Below are positions 1-7,967 of a DNA stretch of 64,000 bases, one piece after another. A program made the translations under genes and the position numbers. The notes beneath the pieces were generated by a model. That model made no database searches, was not told the origin of the DNA, and saw only the letters and a program-made list of their open reading frames with translations. The stretch is from Rhodanobacter sp. T12-5 (GTDB taxonomy: Bacteria > Pseudomonadota > Gammaproteobacteria > Xanthomonadales > Rhodanobacteraceae): contig NZ_NPKN01000001.1 in NCBI RefSeq assembly GCF_008329435.1, forward strand, positions 434,001-498,000. Direction: 5' to 3'. Within the stretch, counting starts at the first letter, position 1; every line of letters begins with the position of its first letter.

Positions 1-398
1 GGATCGGGCGGCCAGAAGAATCCATGCGGTGCCAGCGCCTGCTGCAGGTCGGCGTTCAACACGCCGGGCTCGACCACGGCAAGGCGATTGTCCGGATCGA
101 TGCGCACGATGCGGTTCATCCGCTCGAAGCTCGCCACCACGCCGCCGTCCACCGGTACCGTGGCGCCGGTGGTATTGCTGCCACGCCCGCGCGCGATCAC
201 GGGTACCCGATGCGCGCGACACGCCTGTACCAGCGCCTCGACCTGGGTGTGCGAAGTCGGAAACACCACCGCATCCGGCAACGCCTGCCGGCGTGAGTTG
301 TCGTACGAATAGGCGATCCGCTCGGCCTCGCCGACGGCGAACGCGTCTGCCGGGAAGGCGGTGCGAAGACGGTCGAGCAGGGCGGGTGGCAGCGGCAT
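1..398 (-). CDS. FAD-linked oxidase, N-terminal part (GlcD/D-lactate dehydrogenase type)
   Basis: The gene runs off the left edge, so only about 132 N-terminal residues are visible, starting MPLPPALLDRLRTAFP. They contain the PP-loop of the FAD-binding type 4 (VAO) domain, RGRGSNTTGATVPVDGG at about residues 72-88, followed by RIVRIDPDNRLAVVEPGV. This is the usual N-terminal pattern of glycolate oxidase GlcD and D-lactate dehydrogenases, which oxidise 2-hydroxy acids and pass electrons to quinone or cytochrome. The substrate cannot be told because the catalytic cap domain lies outside the window. It is divergent from nothing nearby and shares the minus strand with the MarR gene. Confidence 0.8.
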   Translation of the reverse strand, partial: MPLPPALLDRLRTAFPADAFAVGEAERIAYSYDNSRRQALPDAVVFPTSHTQVEALVQACRAHRVPVIARGRGSNTTGATVPVDGGVVASFERMNRIVRIDPDNRLAVVEPGVLNADLQQALAPHGFFWPPD

Positions 399-493
399 TC
401 GCCCAGTTTAACGCCGAACTCGCGATGGGCCGGCTGGACGGGGACGAGCTTGAAGCGGGAACGCGCTCTGGCGTGTTTCCGCGCTCGCCGGGC

Positions 494-955
494 TCACTTC
501 ATCAGCTTGTCCAGGATCCGCGTGAGCCACGCGCGCTCCTCGACATCGAGTTTCGCCAGCACCTCGCGCTCGCGCACGCGCGCCATCGGCGCGACCTCGT
601 CGTGCATCGCCCAGCCTTTCGCGCTGAGGCTCAGTACCGAGCGACGCTTGTCGTTGTCGTGGATTGCCCGGTCGACCCGGCCGGCCTCGACCAACCGCGC
701 CAGCGCGCGACTGACCGCCACCTTGTCCATCGCCGTGCGTTCGGCCACTTCGCGCGCGGACAGTCCCTCGAACCGCGCCAGCACCGCCATCACCCGCCAT
801 TCGGTCATCGAGATGTCGTAGCGGCTCTGGTAGTCGTCGGCGATCGCCTGGCTGATCGTGTTGGACAGGATCGACAGCCGGTACGGCAGGAAATGTTCCA
901 GTTGCAGGGGGGCATGCTCGGCAGTTGCGGAGGCTGGACGGCGCTTGGCGGGCAT
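494..955 (-). CDS. MarR family transcriptional regulator
   Basis: This 153-residue winged-helix regulator has the MarR pattern: helix EWRVMAVLARFEGLSAREVA, then AMDKVAVSRALARLVEAGRV as recognition helix, then a wing with DNDKRRSVLSLSAKG. It lies divergently next to hppD, so it probably controls tyrosine/homogentisate catabolism, with an aromatic intermediate as ligand (inference). An in-frame ATG at 985 would add ten residues but falls inside the 982-1004 palindrome. The start at 955 has an AGGA about 11 bases upstream and is preferred. Confidence 0.85.
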   Translation of the reverse strand: MPAKRRPASATAEHAPLQLEHFLPYRLSILSNTISQAIADDYQSRYDISMTEWRVMAVLARFEGLSAREVAERTAMDKVAVSRALARLVEAGRVDRAIHDNDKRRSVLSLSAKGWAMHDEVAPMARVREREVLAKLDVEERAWLTRILDKLMK

Positions 956-981
956 TGCGGCGATGATCCTTGCAAATGGTT

Positions 982-1004
982 TCACATGTAACTATAACGT
1001 GTGA
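982..1004. promoter_or_regulatory. Palindromic operator candidate between marR and hppD
   Basis: The dyad TCACATGT-N7-ACGTGTGA (arms differ at one base) lies in the divergent region between the MarR gene and hppD. Its size and AT-rich centre fit a MarR-family operator. It would let the regulator control both itself and the catabolic operon. No footprinting evidence exists; this is a sequence call only. Confidence 0.45.
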
Positions 1005-1065
1005 TTACCACCGATGATGGCACGCTCTTGTGCTGCCATCGTGCACCGACAATCAGGAGAGCGCC

Positions 1066-2160
1066 ATGAACGCCCAGCCGAACCTTGGCATGCAGGTCAC
1101 CACATTCGACAACCCGATGGGGATCGACGGTTTCGAATTCGTCGAGTTTGCCGCGCCGGCCGGCCGCGGCATCGAGCTGCATGAGCTGTTCAAGCGGATG
1201 GGTTTCAGCGCCGTGCTGAAGCACAAGTCTCGCCCGATTACCGTGTACCGGCAGAACGGCGTGAATTTCCTGATCAACGAGGACCCGGATTCCTTCGCTG
1301 CGGACTTCGCCAAGGCGCACGGTCCCAGTGCCTGCGGCTTCGCCATCCGCTTCCGCAAGCCCGGCGTGCAGGTGCTGCAATCCGTCCTCGACAACGGCGG
1401 CGAGAAGATCGAGCACAAGGAAGCCAGCAAGGCGGTGAACGCGGCCGTGATCAAAGGCATCGGCGACTGCATGCTGTACCTGGTCGATCGCTACGGCGAC
1501 CTGGGCAGCATCTACGACGCCGACTACGAGGCGATCGAAGGCGCCGACCAGAACCCGGCCGGCTTCGGTCTCACCTTCATCGACCACCTCACCCACAACC
1601 TGCATTTCGGCAACATGCAGAAGTGGTCGGACTACTACGAGCGCCTGTTCAACTTCCGCGAGATCCGCTATTTCGACATCAAGGGCGCCAAGACCGGCCT
1701 CGTCTCCAAGGCGATGACCGCGCCGGACGGCATCGTGCGCATCCCGCTGAACGAGTCGAACGATCCGAAAAGCCAGATCAACGAATACCTCGATGCCTAC
1801 CACGGCGAAGGCATCCAGCACATCGCCTGCTTCACCGACGACATCTACGGCACGGTGGAGAAGATGCGCGAGGCCGGCGTGGAATTCCTCGACACGCCCG
1901 ACGCGTATTTCGAAGTGATCGACGAACGCGTGCCGAACCACGGCGAGGACGTGGCACGGTTGGCGAAGAACAAGATCCTGATCGATGCCGATCTTGAAAC
2001 CAGACAACGCAAGCTACTGCAGATCTTCACCCAGAACGCGATCGGTCCGATCTTCTTCGAGATCATCCAGCGCAAGGGCAACGAGGGCTTCGGCGAGGGC
2101 AACTTCCAGGCGCTGTTCGAGAGCATCGAGCGGGATCAGATGAAGCGCGGGTTCCTGTAA
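1066..2160 (+). CDS. hppD: 4-hydroxyphenylpyruvate dioxygenase
   Basis: The 364-residue enzyme converts 4-hydroxyphenylpyruvate to homogentisate, the second step of tyrosine breakdown, in the cytoplasm. It has two vicinal-oxygen-chelate domains. The iron ligands of the family are visible as H174 (FIDHLTHN), H252 (IQHIACFTDD) and E332 (FFEIIQRKG), and the C-terminal stretch GFGEGNFQALFESIE is typical. An upstream ATG at 1030 is in frame, but the ATG at 1066 follows AGGAG and gives the normal length. hmgA and a fumarylacetoacetase follow on the same strand, interrupted by a DUF559 element starting 4 bases after the stop. Confidence 0.97.
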   Translation: MNAQPNLGMQVTTFDNPMGIDGFEFVEFAAPAGRGIELHELFKRMGFSAVLKHKSRPITVYRQNGVNFLINEDPDSFAADFAKAHGPSACGFAIRFRKPGVQVLQSVLDNGGEKIEHKEASKAVNAAVIKGIGDCMLYLVDRYGDLGSIYDADYEAIEGADQNPAGFGLTFIDHLTHNLHFGNMQKWSDYYERLFNFREIRYFDIKGAKTGLVSKAMTAPDGIVRIPLNESNDPKSQINEYLDAYHGEGIQHIACFTDDIYGTVEKMREAGVEFLDTPDAYFEVIDERVPNHGEDVARLAKNKILIDADLETRQRKLLQIFTQNAIGPIFFEIIQRKGNEGFGEGNFQALFESIERDQMKRGFL

Positions 2161-2163
2161 ATT

Positions 2164-2612
2164 CTTGAAGCCCCTCTCCCATCGGGAGAGGGGTTGGGGT
2201 GAGGGTTCGGAGATGCCGGAAACAATCAAGCCACCGCTACCCACCACAACGCGCCAACACGCGCGGGACTTGCGCCAGAGTGGAACGGATGCCGAACGCA
2301 AACTCTGGTATCAATTGCGTGCCGGGCGGTTGAACGGACTGAAATTCCGTCGCCAACATCCCATCCCCCCATACATCGTCGATTTCTACTGCGCGTCGCG
2401 AAAGTTGGTGATCGAGCTTGATGGCTCACAACACAACGAGGAAGTGGATCGCGAGCGCGCCCGGTTTCTCGAAGCGCAGGGTTTGAGAATCCTGCGCTAT
2501 TGGGACAACGAAGTTCTTCAACAAATGGAAGTAGTGCTGGAGGCGATTTTGGATATCGCCGACAGCCGAACCCTCACCCCAACCCCTCTCCCGGCGGGAG
2601 AGGGGCTTCAAG
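2164..2612. mobile_element. DUF559 endonuclease cassette flanked by 47-bp inverted repeats
   Basis: Positions 2164-2210 and 2566-2612 are inverted copies of one another over 47 bases with two mismatches. Each copy contains its own hairpin, CCCCTCTCCC-N3-GGGAGAGGGG (2171-2193 and 2583-2605). The only gene between them is a DUF559 endonuclease whose ATG begins two bases inside the left repeat. I see no clear target-site duplication. The layout looks like a discrete inserted unit between hppD and hmgA, which are normally adjacent. No transposase is present, so mobility is inferred. Confidence 0.65.
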
Positions 2613-2641
2613 AGCCCAGGGCGTGCACATGTCTGCGATGA
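2213..2641 (+). CDS. DUF559 (Vsr-like) endonuclease domain protein
   Basis: The ATG at 2213 gives 142 residues. The core is [20 protein letters not shown], then [18 protein letters not shown], then VIELDGSQH. This is the DUF559/Vsr-type restriction-endonuclease fold, with the acidic residues of VDFYC and IELDG as the probable metal site. The last 26 or so residues are encoded by the right inverted repeat and host DNA ([11 protein letters not shown]), and the stop lies 13 bases inside hmgA. So the C-terminus is a by-product of the insertion site. Its biological target is unknown; a role in DNA repair or spread of the cassette is inference. Confidence 0.8.
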   Translation: MPETIKPPLPTTTRQHARDLRQSGTDAERKLWYQLRAGRLNGLKFRRQHPIPPYIVDFYCASRKLVIELDGSQHNEEVDRERARFLEAQGLRILRYWDNEVLQQMEVVLEAILDIADSRTLTPTPLPAGEGLQEPRACTCLR

Positions 2642-3939
2642 TCAGCGACGGTTACCAATCCGGCTTCGGCAACGAGTTCGCCAGCGAGGCCATTCCCGGC
2701 ACCCTGCCGCAGGGCCAGAACTCGCCCCAACGCGTGGCCCATGGCCTCTACGCCGAACAGCTCTCCGGCACCGCGTTCACCGCGCCGCGCCACGGCAACC
2801 GGCGCAGCTGGCTGTACCGGATCCGTCCAGCCGCCGTGCACCAGCCGTTCCAGCCGCTGGCGCATGCCACCTTCCACAATCGTTTCGACGAGGCACCGGC
2901 CACGCCGAACCAGTTGCGCTGGGATCCGCTGCCGCTGCCGGAAAAGCCGACCGACTTCGTCGACGGACTGGTCACGCTGGCCGGCAATGGCGGGCCAGCG
3001 GAGCAGGCCGGCGTGGGTATCCACGTCTATACGGCCAATCGTTCGATGCAGGGCCGCTTCTTCTATGACGCCGACGGCGAGCTGCTGATCGTGCCCCAGC
3101 AGGGCCGGCTGCGGCTGGCCACCGAGCTGGGCCTGATCGAGCTGGAACCGCAGGAGATCGCGGTGATCCCGCGCGGAGTGCGCTTCCGCGTCGATCTGCC
3201 CGACGGTGAGGCGCGTGGCTATGTCTGCGAGAACTTCGGCGCGCTGCTGCGCCTGCCCGATCTCGGTCCGATCGGCTCGAACTGCCTGGCCAATGCGCGC
3301 GATTTCCTCATCCCTCACGCGGCCTATGAAGACGTCGATGGCGCCTTCGAGTTGGTGGCGAAATTCCAGGGCGCGCTGTGGTCGGCGAAGATCGATCACT
3401 CGCCGCTGGACGTGGTCGGTTGGCACGGCAACTACGCACCGTACAAGTACGACCTGCGCCGCTTCAACACGATCGGCTCGATCAGCTACGACCACCCTGA
3501 TCCATCGATCTTCACCGTGCTGACTTCGCCCAGCGACACCGCGGGTACGGCGAACATGGATTTCGCGATCTTCCCGCCGCGCTGGCTGGTGGCGCAGCAC
3601 ACGTTCCGGCCGCCGTGGTTCCATCGCAACGTGGCCAGCGAGTTCATGGGCCTGATCACCGGCGTATACGACGCCAAGGCCGAGGGCTTCGTGCCCGGCG
3701 GCGCGTCGCTGCACAATTGCATGAGCGGGCACGGTCCGGACGCGGCCACGTTCGAGAAAGCCTCGAAAGCGGATCTGTCGAAGGCGGACGTGATTGGCGG
3801 CACCATGGCCTTCATGTTCGAGACGCGCAAGGTGATCCGTCCTACCCGGCAAGCCCTGGCCGCGCCGCAGTTGCAGGGCAACTACCACGAATGCTGGCAG
3901 GGCATCGCGAAGCATTTCGACCCGGGAAGCAAGGCTTGA
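2629..3939 (+). CDS. hmgA: Homogentisate 1,2-dioxygenase
   Basis: This 436-residue cytoplasmic Fe(II) dioxygenase opens the ring of homogentisate to give maleylacetoacetate. Family signatures include [16 protein letters not shown] at the N-terminus, [15 protein letters not shown], and the metal region [16 protein letters not shown] with [14 protein letters not shown] at the C-terminus. The ATG at 2629 gives the usual length; an in-frame ORF extends further upstream but is encoded by repeat DNA. The gene overlaps the end of the DUF559 ORF. Its stop overlaps the TTG start of the following lipoprotein gene. Confidence 0.97.
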   Translation: MSAMISDGYQSGFGNEFASEAIPGTLPQGQNSPQRVAHGLYAEQLSGTAFTAPRHGNRRSWLYRIRPAAVHQPFQPLAHATFHNRFDEAPATPNQLRWDPLPLPEKPTDFVDGLVTLAGNGGPAEQAGVGIHVYTANRSMQGRFFYDADGELLIVPQQGRLRLATELGLIELEPQEIAVIPRGVRFRVDLPDGEARGYVCENFGALLRLPDLGPIGSNCLANARDFLIPHAAYEDVDGAFELVAKFQGALWSAKIDHSPLDVVGWHGNYAPYKYDLRRFNTIGSISYDHPDPSIFTVLTSPSDTAGTANMDFAIFPPRWLVAQHTFRPPWFHRNVASEFMGLITGVYDAKAEGFVPGGASLHNCMSGHGPDAATFEKASKADLSKADVIGGTMAFMFETRKVIRPTRQALAAPQLQGNYHECWQGIAKHFDPGSKA

Positions 3940-4529
3940 GTCGCCTCTGGCCGATCGCTGCCGTCGCCTTGGCGCTTGCCGGCTGCAGCGGTGCCTATCA
4001 ACCGACGGCGGCGCCGCCGGCAACTGCCCATGCACCGGTCGCTTCACCATCCCAGCCTCCGCCGGCCGCAACGATGGCCGCGAACACGCCGGCGCGTTAC
4101 GACGGTTACGGCGACATGCGTTTCGGCATGGACGAGGCGGCATTCGGCCAAGCCTGGGGCGGCGAGCTGAAGGGTGCGCCGGGGCAGGATTCGAGCTGCT
4201 TCCACAAGACGCCGAAATGGGCGAAGCAATCGGCGGAAGTCGCCTTCATGTTCGAGGGTGGCCGCTTCGTGCGCTACGACGTCGGCACCGCGAAGGACAC
4301 CGCGCCCGGCGGCGGCAAGGTTGGCATGAGCGAGGTACAGATCCGCACGCTGTACGGCGCCCGCGTCGAGGCACAGCCGCACAAGTACGTCGATGGCGCA
4401 AAATACCTGCGCATTGCCGCGCCGCAAGGCGATGGCGTGCTGGTGTTCGAGACCGACGCACAGGGCACCATGACGCGGTGGCACGTGGGTGTGCCGCCGC
4501 AGGTCGATTACGTTGAAGGTTGTAGTTAG
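3936..4529 (+). CDS. Predicted lipoprotein of unknown function
   Basis: A TTG start overlapping the hmgA stop (TTGA) gives 197 residues. The N-terminus [20 protein letters not shown] is a lipoprotein signal with lipobox LAGC, followed by a Pro/Ala-rich tether (about residues 22-50). The mature domain has [20 protein letters not shown] and one clear cysteine (SSCFHKTP). I do not recognise a family. Position inside the homogentisate operon suggests co-transcription, not necessarily a catabolic role. Confidence 0.7.
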   Translation: MSRLWPIAAVALALAGCSGAYQPTAAPPATAHAPVASPSQPPPAATMAANTPARYDGYGDMRFGMDEAAFGQAWGGELKGAPGQDSSCFHKTPKWAKQSAEVAFMFEGGRFVRYDVGTAKDTAPGGGKVGMSEVQIRTLYGARVEAQPHKYVDGAKYLRIAAPQGDGVLVFETDAQGTMTRWHVGVPPQVDYVEGCS

Positions 4530-4546
4530 TTACCTCGGAGTATTCA

Positions 4547-5533
4547 ATGAAACTCGCAAGTCTCAAGGAAGGCGGCCGCGACGGCACGCTGATCGTGGTC
4601 AGTCGCGACCTCACCCGCGCGGTGAAGGCGAGCGCCATTGCACCGACGCTGCAGGCCGCGCTGGACGACTGGTCGAACGCGGCGCCGCGGCTCAATGCGC
4701 TGTCGGATGAATTGAACGCCGGCCATGCCGGCGATGCCTTCGCACTGGACATGCACGCGCTGGCCTCACCGCTTCCACGTGCATATGAATTCGTCGATGG
4801 CTCGGCCTACCTGCCGCACGTCGAGCGCGTGCGCCGCGCCCGCGGCGCCGAGGTGCCGAAGTCGTTCTACACCGACCCGCTGATGTACCAGGCGACCAGC
4901 GCCGGCTTCCTCGGCCCGCGCGATCCGGTAGTGGTGCCGAGCGAGGATTTCGGCATCGACCTGGAAGCCGAAGTGGTGGTGGTCACCGACGACGTGCCGA
5001 TGGCAGCGACACCGGCGCAGGCCTCCGGGCACATCCAGCTGGTCGGCCTGATCAACGACGTCAGCCTGCGCGGGCTGATCCCCGGTGAACTGGCCAAGGG
5101 TTTCGGCTTCCTGCAGTCGAAGCCGCGCTCGGCGCTGTCGCCGGTGCTGGTGACGCCGGACGAACTGGGCGACGCCTGGCAGGGCGACAAGCTGCACCTG
5201 CCGATGCGCACCTGGCTGAACGGCGCGTGGTTCGGCGAGGCCGAATGCGGCGTAGACATGCAGTTCAGCTTCGCCGAACTGGTCGCCCACGTGGCCAAGA
5301 CCCGTCCGCTGACTGCCGGCACCATCGTCGGCTCCGGCACCATCGCCAACGAGGACACTGGCAAGGGCGCCTCGTGCCTGGCCGAGCAGCGCACAGTGGA
5401 AACCCTGCGCGACGGGCAGCCGTCGACGCCGTTCATGAAATTCGGCGACAGCCTGAAGATCGACATCACCGACGCCGCCGGCGCCTCGATCTTCGGCTCG
5501 ATCGAACAGCGGATCGAACCGCTGAAGCGCTGA
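4547..5533 (+). CDS. fahA: Fumarylacetoacetate hydrolase family protein (fumarylacetoacetase)
   Basis: The 328-residue protein belongs to the FAH fold. This family in proteobacterial tyrosine operons cleaves fumarylacetoacetate to fumarate and acetoacetate. Metal-site motifs include VPSEDFGIDLEAEVVVVTDD and LVGLINDVSLRGL, with GTIVGSGTIANEDTGKG near the active site. Its place directly after hppD and hmgA supports the assignment. A glutathione-dependent maleylacetoacetate isomerase, usually next to it, is absent from the window. Confidence 0.9.
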   Translation: MKLASLKEGGRDGTLIVVSRDLTRAVKASAIAPTLQAALDDWSNAAPRLNALSDELNAGHAGDAFALDMHALASPLPRAYEFVDGSAYLPHVERVRRARGAEVPKSFYTDPLMYQATSAGFLGPRDPVVVPSEDFGIDLEAEVVVVTDDVPMAATPAQASGHIQLVGLINDVSLRGLIPGELAKGFGFLQSKPRSALSPVLVTPDELGDAWQGDKLHLPMRTWLNGAWFGEAECGVDMQFSFAELVAHVAKTRPLTAGTIVGSGTIANEDTGKGASCLAEQRTVETLRDGQPSTPFMKFGDSLKIDITDAAGASIFGSIEQRIEPLKR

Positions 5534-5551
5534 GCAGCGGGGCGCGGCCCT

Positions 5552-5628
5552 GTGGGAGCGACTTCAGTCGCGATGCCCTTGCTTTGAAACTCCAGGGCAA
5601 AGAGCCTCGCGACTGAAGTCGCTCCCTC
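5552..5628. repeat. REP doublet (REPIN-like inverted repeat), type 1
   Basis: A GTGG head at 5552 leads into a 20-base arm (5554-5573, GGGAGCGACTTCAGTCGCGA). Its perfect inverted copy follows at 5607-5626 after 33 bases. The arm contains its own small palindrome (GCGACTTCAGTCGC). This is the layout of REP sequences arranged as an inverted pair. It lies between fahA and hemN and may also end transcription of fahA. Confidence 0.75.
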
Positions 5629-5680
5629 AGATCTGTGGCATCCGGCGCATCTGCGGCGGGTTGTCGCCATGGAGCGGCAA

Positions 5681-5694
5681 TTGATCCGGATCAA
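5681..5694 (+). promoter_or_regulatory. Fnr/Anr box of hemN
   Basis: TTGATCCGGATCAA is a perfect match to the TTGAT-N4-ATCAA consensus for Fnr. It is centred 41.5 bases before the A of the hemN ATG at 5729. An Fe-S Fnr-type regulator is encoded just downstream. Confidence 0.8.
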
Positions 5695-5728
5695 GGCGCG
5701 CCAACGGCGGCGAGGACAGACTCGCCCC

Positions 5729-7129
5729 ATGGCCACTCCCTTAGCTCCTCCCGAATTCGATTCCGCGCTGATCGCCCGCTACGACGTGGCAGGTCCACGC
5801 TACACCAGCTATCCGACGGCGCCGCAATTCACCGCCGATTTCGACGAGACGGCGTTGCGCGCGGCGATCCGGACGTCCAACGAGGAGCCGATTCCCCGGC
5901 CATTGTCGCTGTACGTGCATGTGCCGTTCTGCATGAGTCCATGCTTCTACTGCGGCTGCAACCGGGTGATCACCCGCGACGTGGGCCAGGCCGATCGCTA
6001 TCTCGAGCGGCTCTACCGCGAGATCGAAATGATCGCGCCGCTGTTCGACCGCGACCGGCCGGTGCGCCAGCTCCACTTCGGTGGCGGTACGCCGAATTTT
6101 CTGGACGCCCCGCGCATGCGCGAGTTGATGGAGTCGCTCGCGCGCCATTTCAGTTTCAGCCACGAGACGGATCGCGAGTACGGCATCGAGATCGACCCGC
6201 GCTTTGCCGATGGCGACTACGTGCGCGGCCTGGGCGAGCTGGGTTTCAACCGCATCTCGGTCGGCATCCAGGATTTCGATCCGGCGGTGCAGCAGGCGGT
6301 CAACCGGATCCAGAGTTTCGAGCAGACCCGCGAGGTGATCGATGCGGCCCGCGTTGGGCGCTTCCGTTCGGCCAGCGTCGACCTGATCTACGGCCTGCCG
6401 CTGCAGACGATCGACGGCTTCAGCCGCACGCTGGACCAGGTGGTGGCGCTGGGGCCGGATCGGGTCGCCGTCTACGGTTACGCGCACCTGCCGGAGATGT
6501 TCAAGGCGCAGCGACAGATCGAAGCGGCCGAGTTGCCCGATGCGGCTACCCGGCTGGCGCTTTTTGGTTGCGCGCTGGAGAAGCTGAGCGCGGCCGGCTA
6601 TGTCTATATCGGCATGGATCATTTCGCCCGCGCCGACGACGAACTGGCGCAGGCGCAACGCAGCGGCACGCTGCAGCGCAATTTCCAAGGCTATTCGACG
6701 CACGGCGACTGCGACATCGTCGGCCTCGGCGTCAGCGCGATCGGCCGCATCGGCGACAGCTACAGCCAGAACGCACGCGACCTGATCGGCTACTACGCGG
6801 CGCTGGATGCCGGTCGCCTGCCGGTGACGCGCGGTCTGCAACTGGACGAGGACGACCTCATCCGGCGCAGCCTGATCAACGAGCTGATGTGCCACGGCGA
6901 GCTGGATAAACAACTCTTCGGTGCGCATCACCGGCTGCTGTTCGACGAATATTTCGTGCGCGAGCGGCAGCGGATGGCGCCGCTGGTGACCGACGGACTG
7001 GTGCAGGAAGACGCGCGGATGCTGCGGGTGACCTCGCGGGGTCGGTTGCTGTTGCGTATCATCGCCATGTGCTTCGACGCCTACCTGGGCGACGCGGCGC
7101 AAGCTCCGCGATATTCGCGCGTGATATGA
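5729..7129 (+). CDS. hemN: Oxygen-independent coproporphyrinogen III oxidase (radical SAM)
   Basis: The 466-residue enzyme decarboxylates coproporphyrinogen III to protoporphyrinogen IX without oxygen, allowing haem synthesis in denitrifying cells. It has the N-terminal RYTSYPTAPQF and the radical-SAM cluster motif CMSPCFYCGC (C-x3-C-x2-C). Further family motifs are QLHFGGGTPNFL, GIEIDPR and RISVGIQDFD. Start at 5729 is chosen by family alignment; an upstream in-frame ATG at 5669 lies before the Fnr box and is unlikely. It probably forms a unit with the fnr gene 33 bases downstream. Confidence 0.97.
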   Translation: MATPLAPPEFDSALIARYDVAGPRYTSYPTAPQFTADFDETALRAAIRTSNEEPIPRPLSLYVHVPFCMSPCFYCGCNRVITRDVGQADRYLERLYREIEMIAPLFDRDRPVRQLHFGGGTPNFLDAPRMRELMESLARHFSFSHETDREYGIEIDPRFADGDYVRGLGELGFNRISVGIQDFDPAVQQAVNRIQSFEQTREVIDAARVGRFRSASVDLIYGLPLQTIDGFSRTLDQVVALGPDRVAVYGYAHLPEMFKAQRQIEAAELPDAATRLALFGCALEKLSAAGYVYIGMDHFARADDELAQAQRSGTLQRNFQGYSTHGDCDIVGLGVSAIGRIGDSYSQNARDLIGYYAALDAGRLPVTRGLQLDEDDLIRRSLINELMCHGELDKQLFGAHHRLLFDEYFVRERQRMAPLVTDGLVQEDARMLRVTSRGRLLLRIIAMCFDAYLGDAAQAPRYSRVI

Positions 7130-7162
7130 CCCTTGCAGCCCCCACCGGCAGTCCATCACATC

Positions 7163-7924
7163 ATGCAATCCAAGCACATGGCAGGTCGCCTGCCCGAGCC
7201 GCCCAACCCGATCGCCGACGACGGTGACGAGACGCGTTTCTGTGGCACCTGCGCGTTCTCCAGTGCCTGCATCGCGGCCGGCTACGACAAACCCGAACTG
7301 GTCGAGTTGCAGTGCCTGGTGGAGCACGTCGGGCCCTTTCGGGCGGGCGAGCACATCTTCCGCACCGGCGACCCGTTCCGCGCGATCTTTGCCGTGCGCG
7401 GTGGCACCGTCAAAACCCGCATGGTCGACAAGGAGGGCCGCGAGCAGGTGCTCGGTTTCTACCTGCCGGGCGAGGTGATCGGCCTCAACGCGATCTACCC
7501 GGAGCACTTTCCATGCGACGCAGTGGCGCTGGATACGACGTTCTTCTGTCGCTTCTCGTTCCCGGCGATGAGCGCGCTGGCCTCGCGCGTGCCGGCGGTG
7601 CAGCAGCACCTGTTCCGCATGTTGAGCAAGGAGCTCGGCACCGCCAGCCTGCTGGCCGGAGACCACAGCGCCGACGAGCGCGTTGCCGCGTTCCTGATGG
7701 ACCTGGCCAGCCGTTACGCCGCGCGCGGCTTTTCCGCCACCCGTTTCCACCTCAGCATGTCGCGCGGCGACATCGCGAACTACCTGCGCCTGGCCGCCGA
7801 GACGGTCAGCCGCGTATTCAGCCGCTTCCGCAGCCAGAAGCTCATCGAGATAGAAGGCCGCGAGTTGCAGATCGTCGATCCCAAGGGCCTGCGCGTGATC
7901 GGTCAGGGGCTGCTGCCGGAGTGA
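7163..7924 (+). CDS. fnr: Fnr/Anr-type oxygen-sensing transcriptional regulator
   Basis: A 253-residue Crp-family activator with a cyclic-nucleotide-like beta-roll, a dimer helix and a C-terminal helix-turn-helix. The four cluster ligands of Fnr are present: C27, C30 and C36 (CGTCAFSSAC) plus C118 (EHFPCDAV). It should therefore carry a 4Fe-4S cluster and dimerise only without oxygen. The recognition helix LAAETVSRVFSRF has the E-x2-SR set that reads TTGAT half-sites. Such sites recur through the window, so this is the likely master regulator of the island. In-frame ATG at 7133 is an alternative start. Confidence 0.93.
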   Translation: MQSKHMAGRLPEPPNPIADDGDETRFCGTCAFSSACIAAGYDKPELVELQCLVEHVGPFRAGEHIFRTGDPFRAIFAVRGGTVKTRMVDKEGREQVLGFYLPGEVIGLNAIYPEHFPCDAVALDTTFFCRFSFPAMSALASRVPAVQQHLFRMLSKELGTASLLAGDHSADERVAAFLMDLASRYAARGFSATRFHLSMSRGDIANYLRLAAETVSRVFSRFRSQKLIEIEGRELQIVDPKGLRVIGQGLLPE

Positions 7925-7967
7925 GCTGCTGCGCGGCGGCTGGATACGGCAACGCGCCCACCTGCCG

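Noticed and set aside
2608-4143. 511-residue open frame on the minus strand
   Set aside because: It is antisense to hmgA and the lipoprotein and shows no domain.
5741-7750. 669-residue open frame on the minus strand
   Set aside because: It is antisense to hemN and fnr, both with complete functional motifs.
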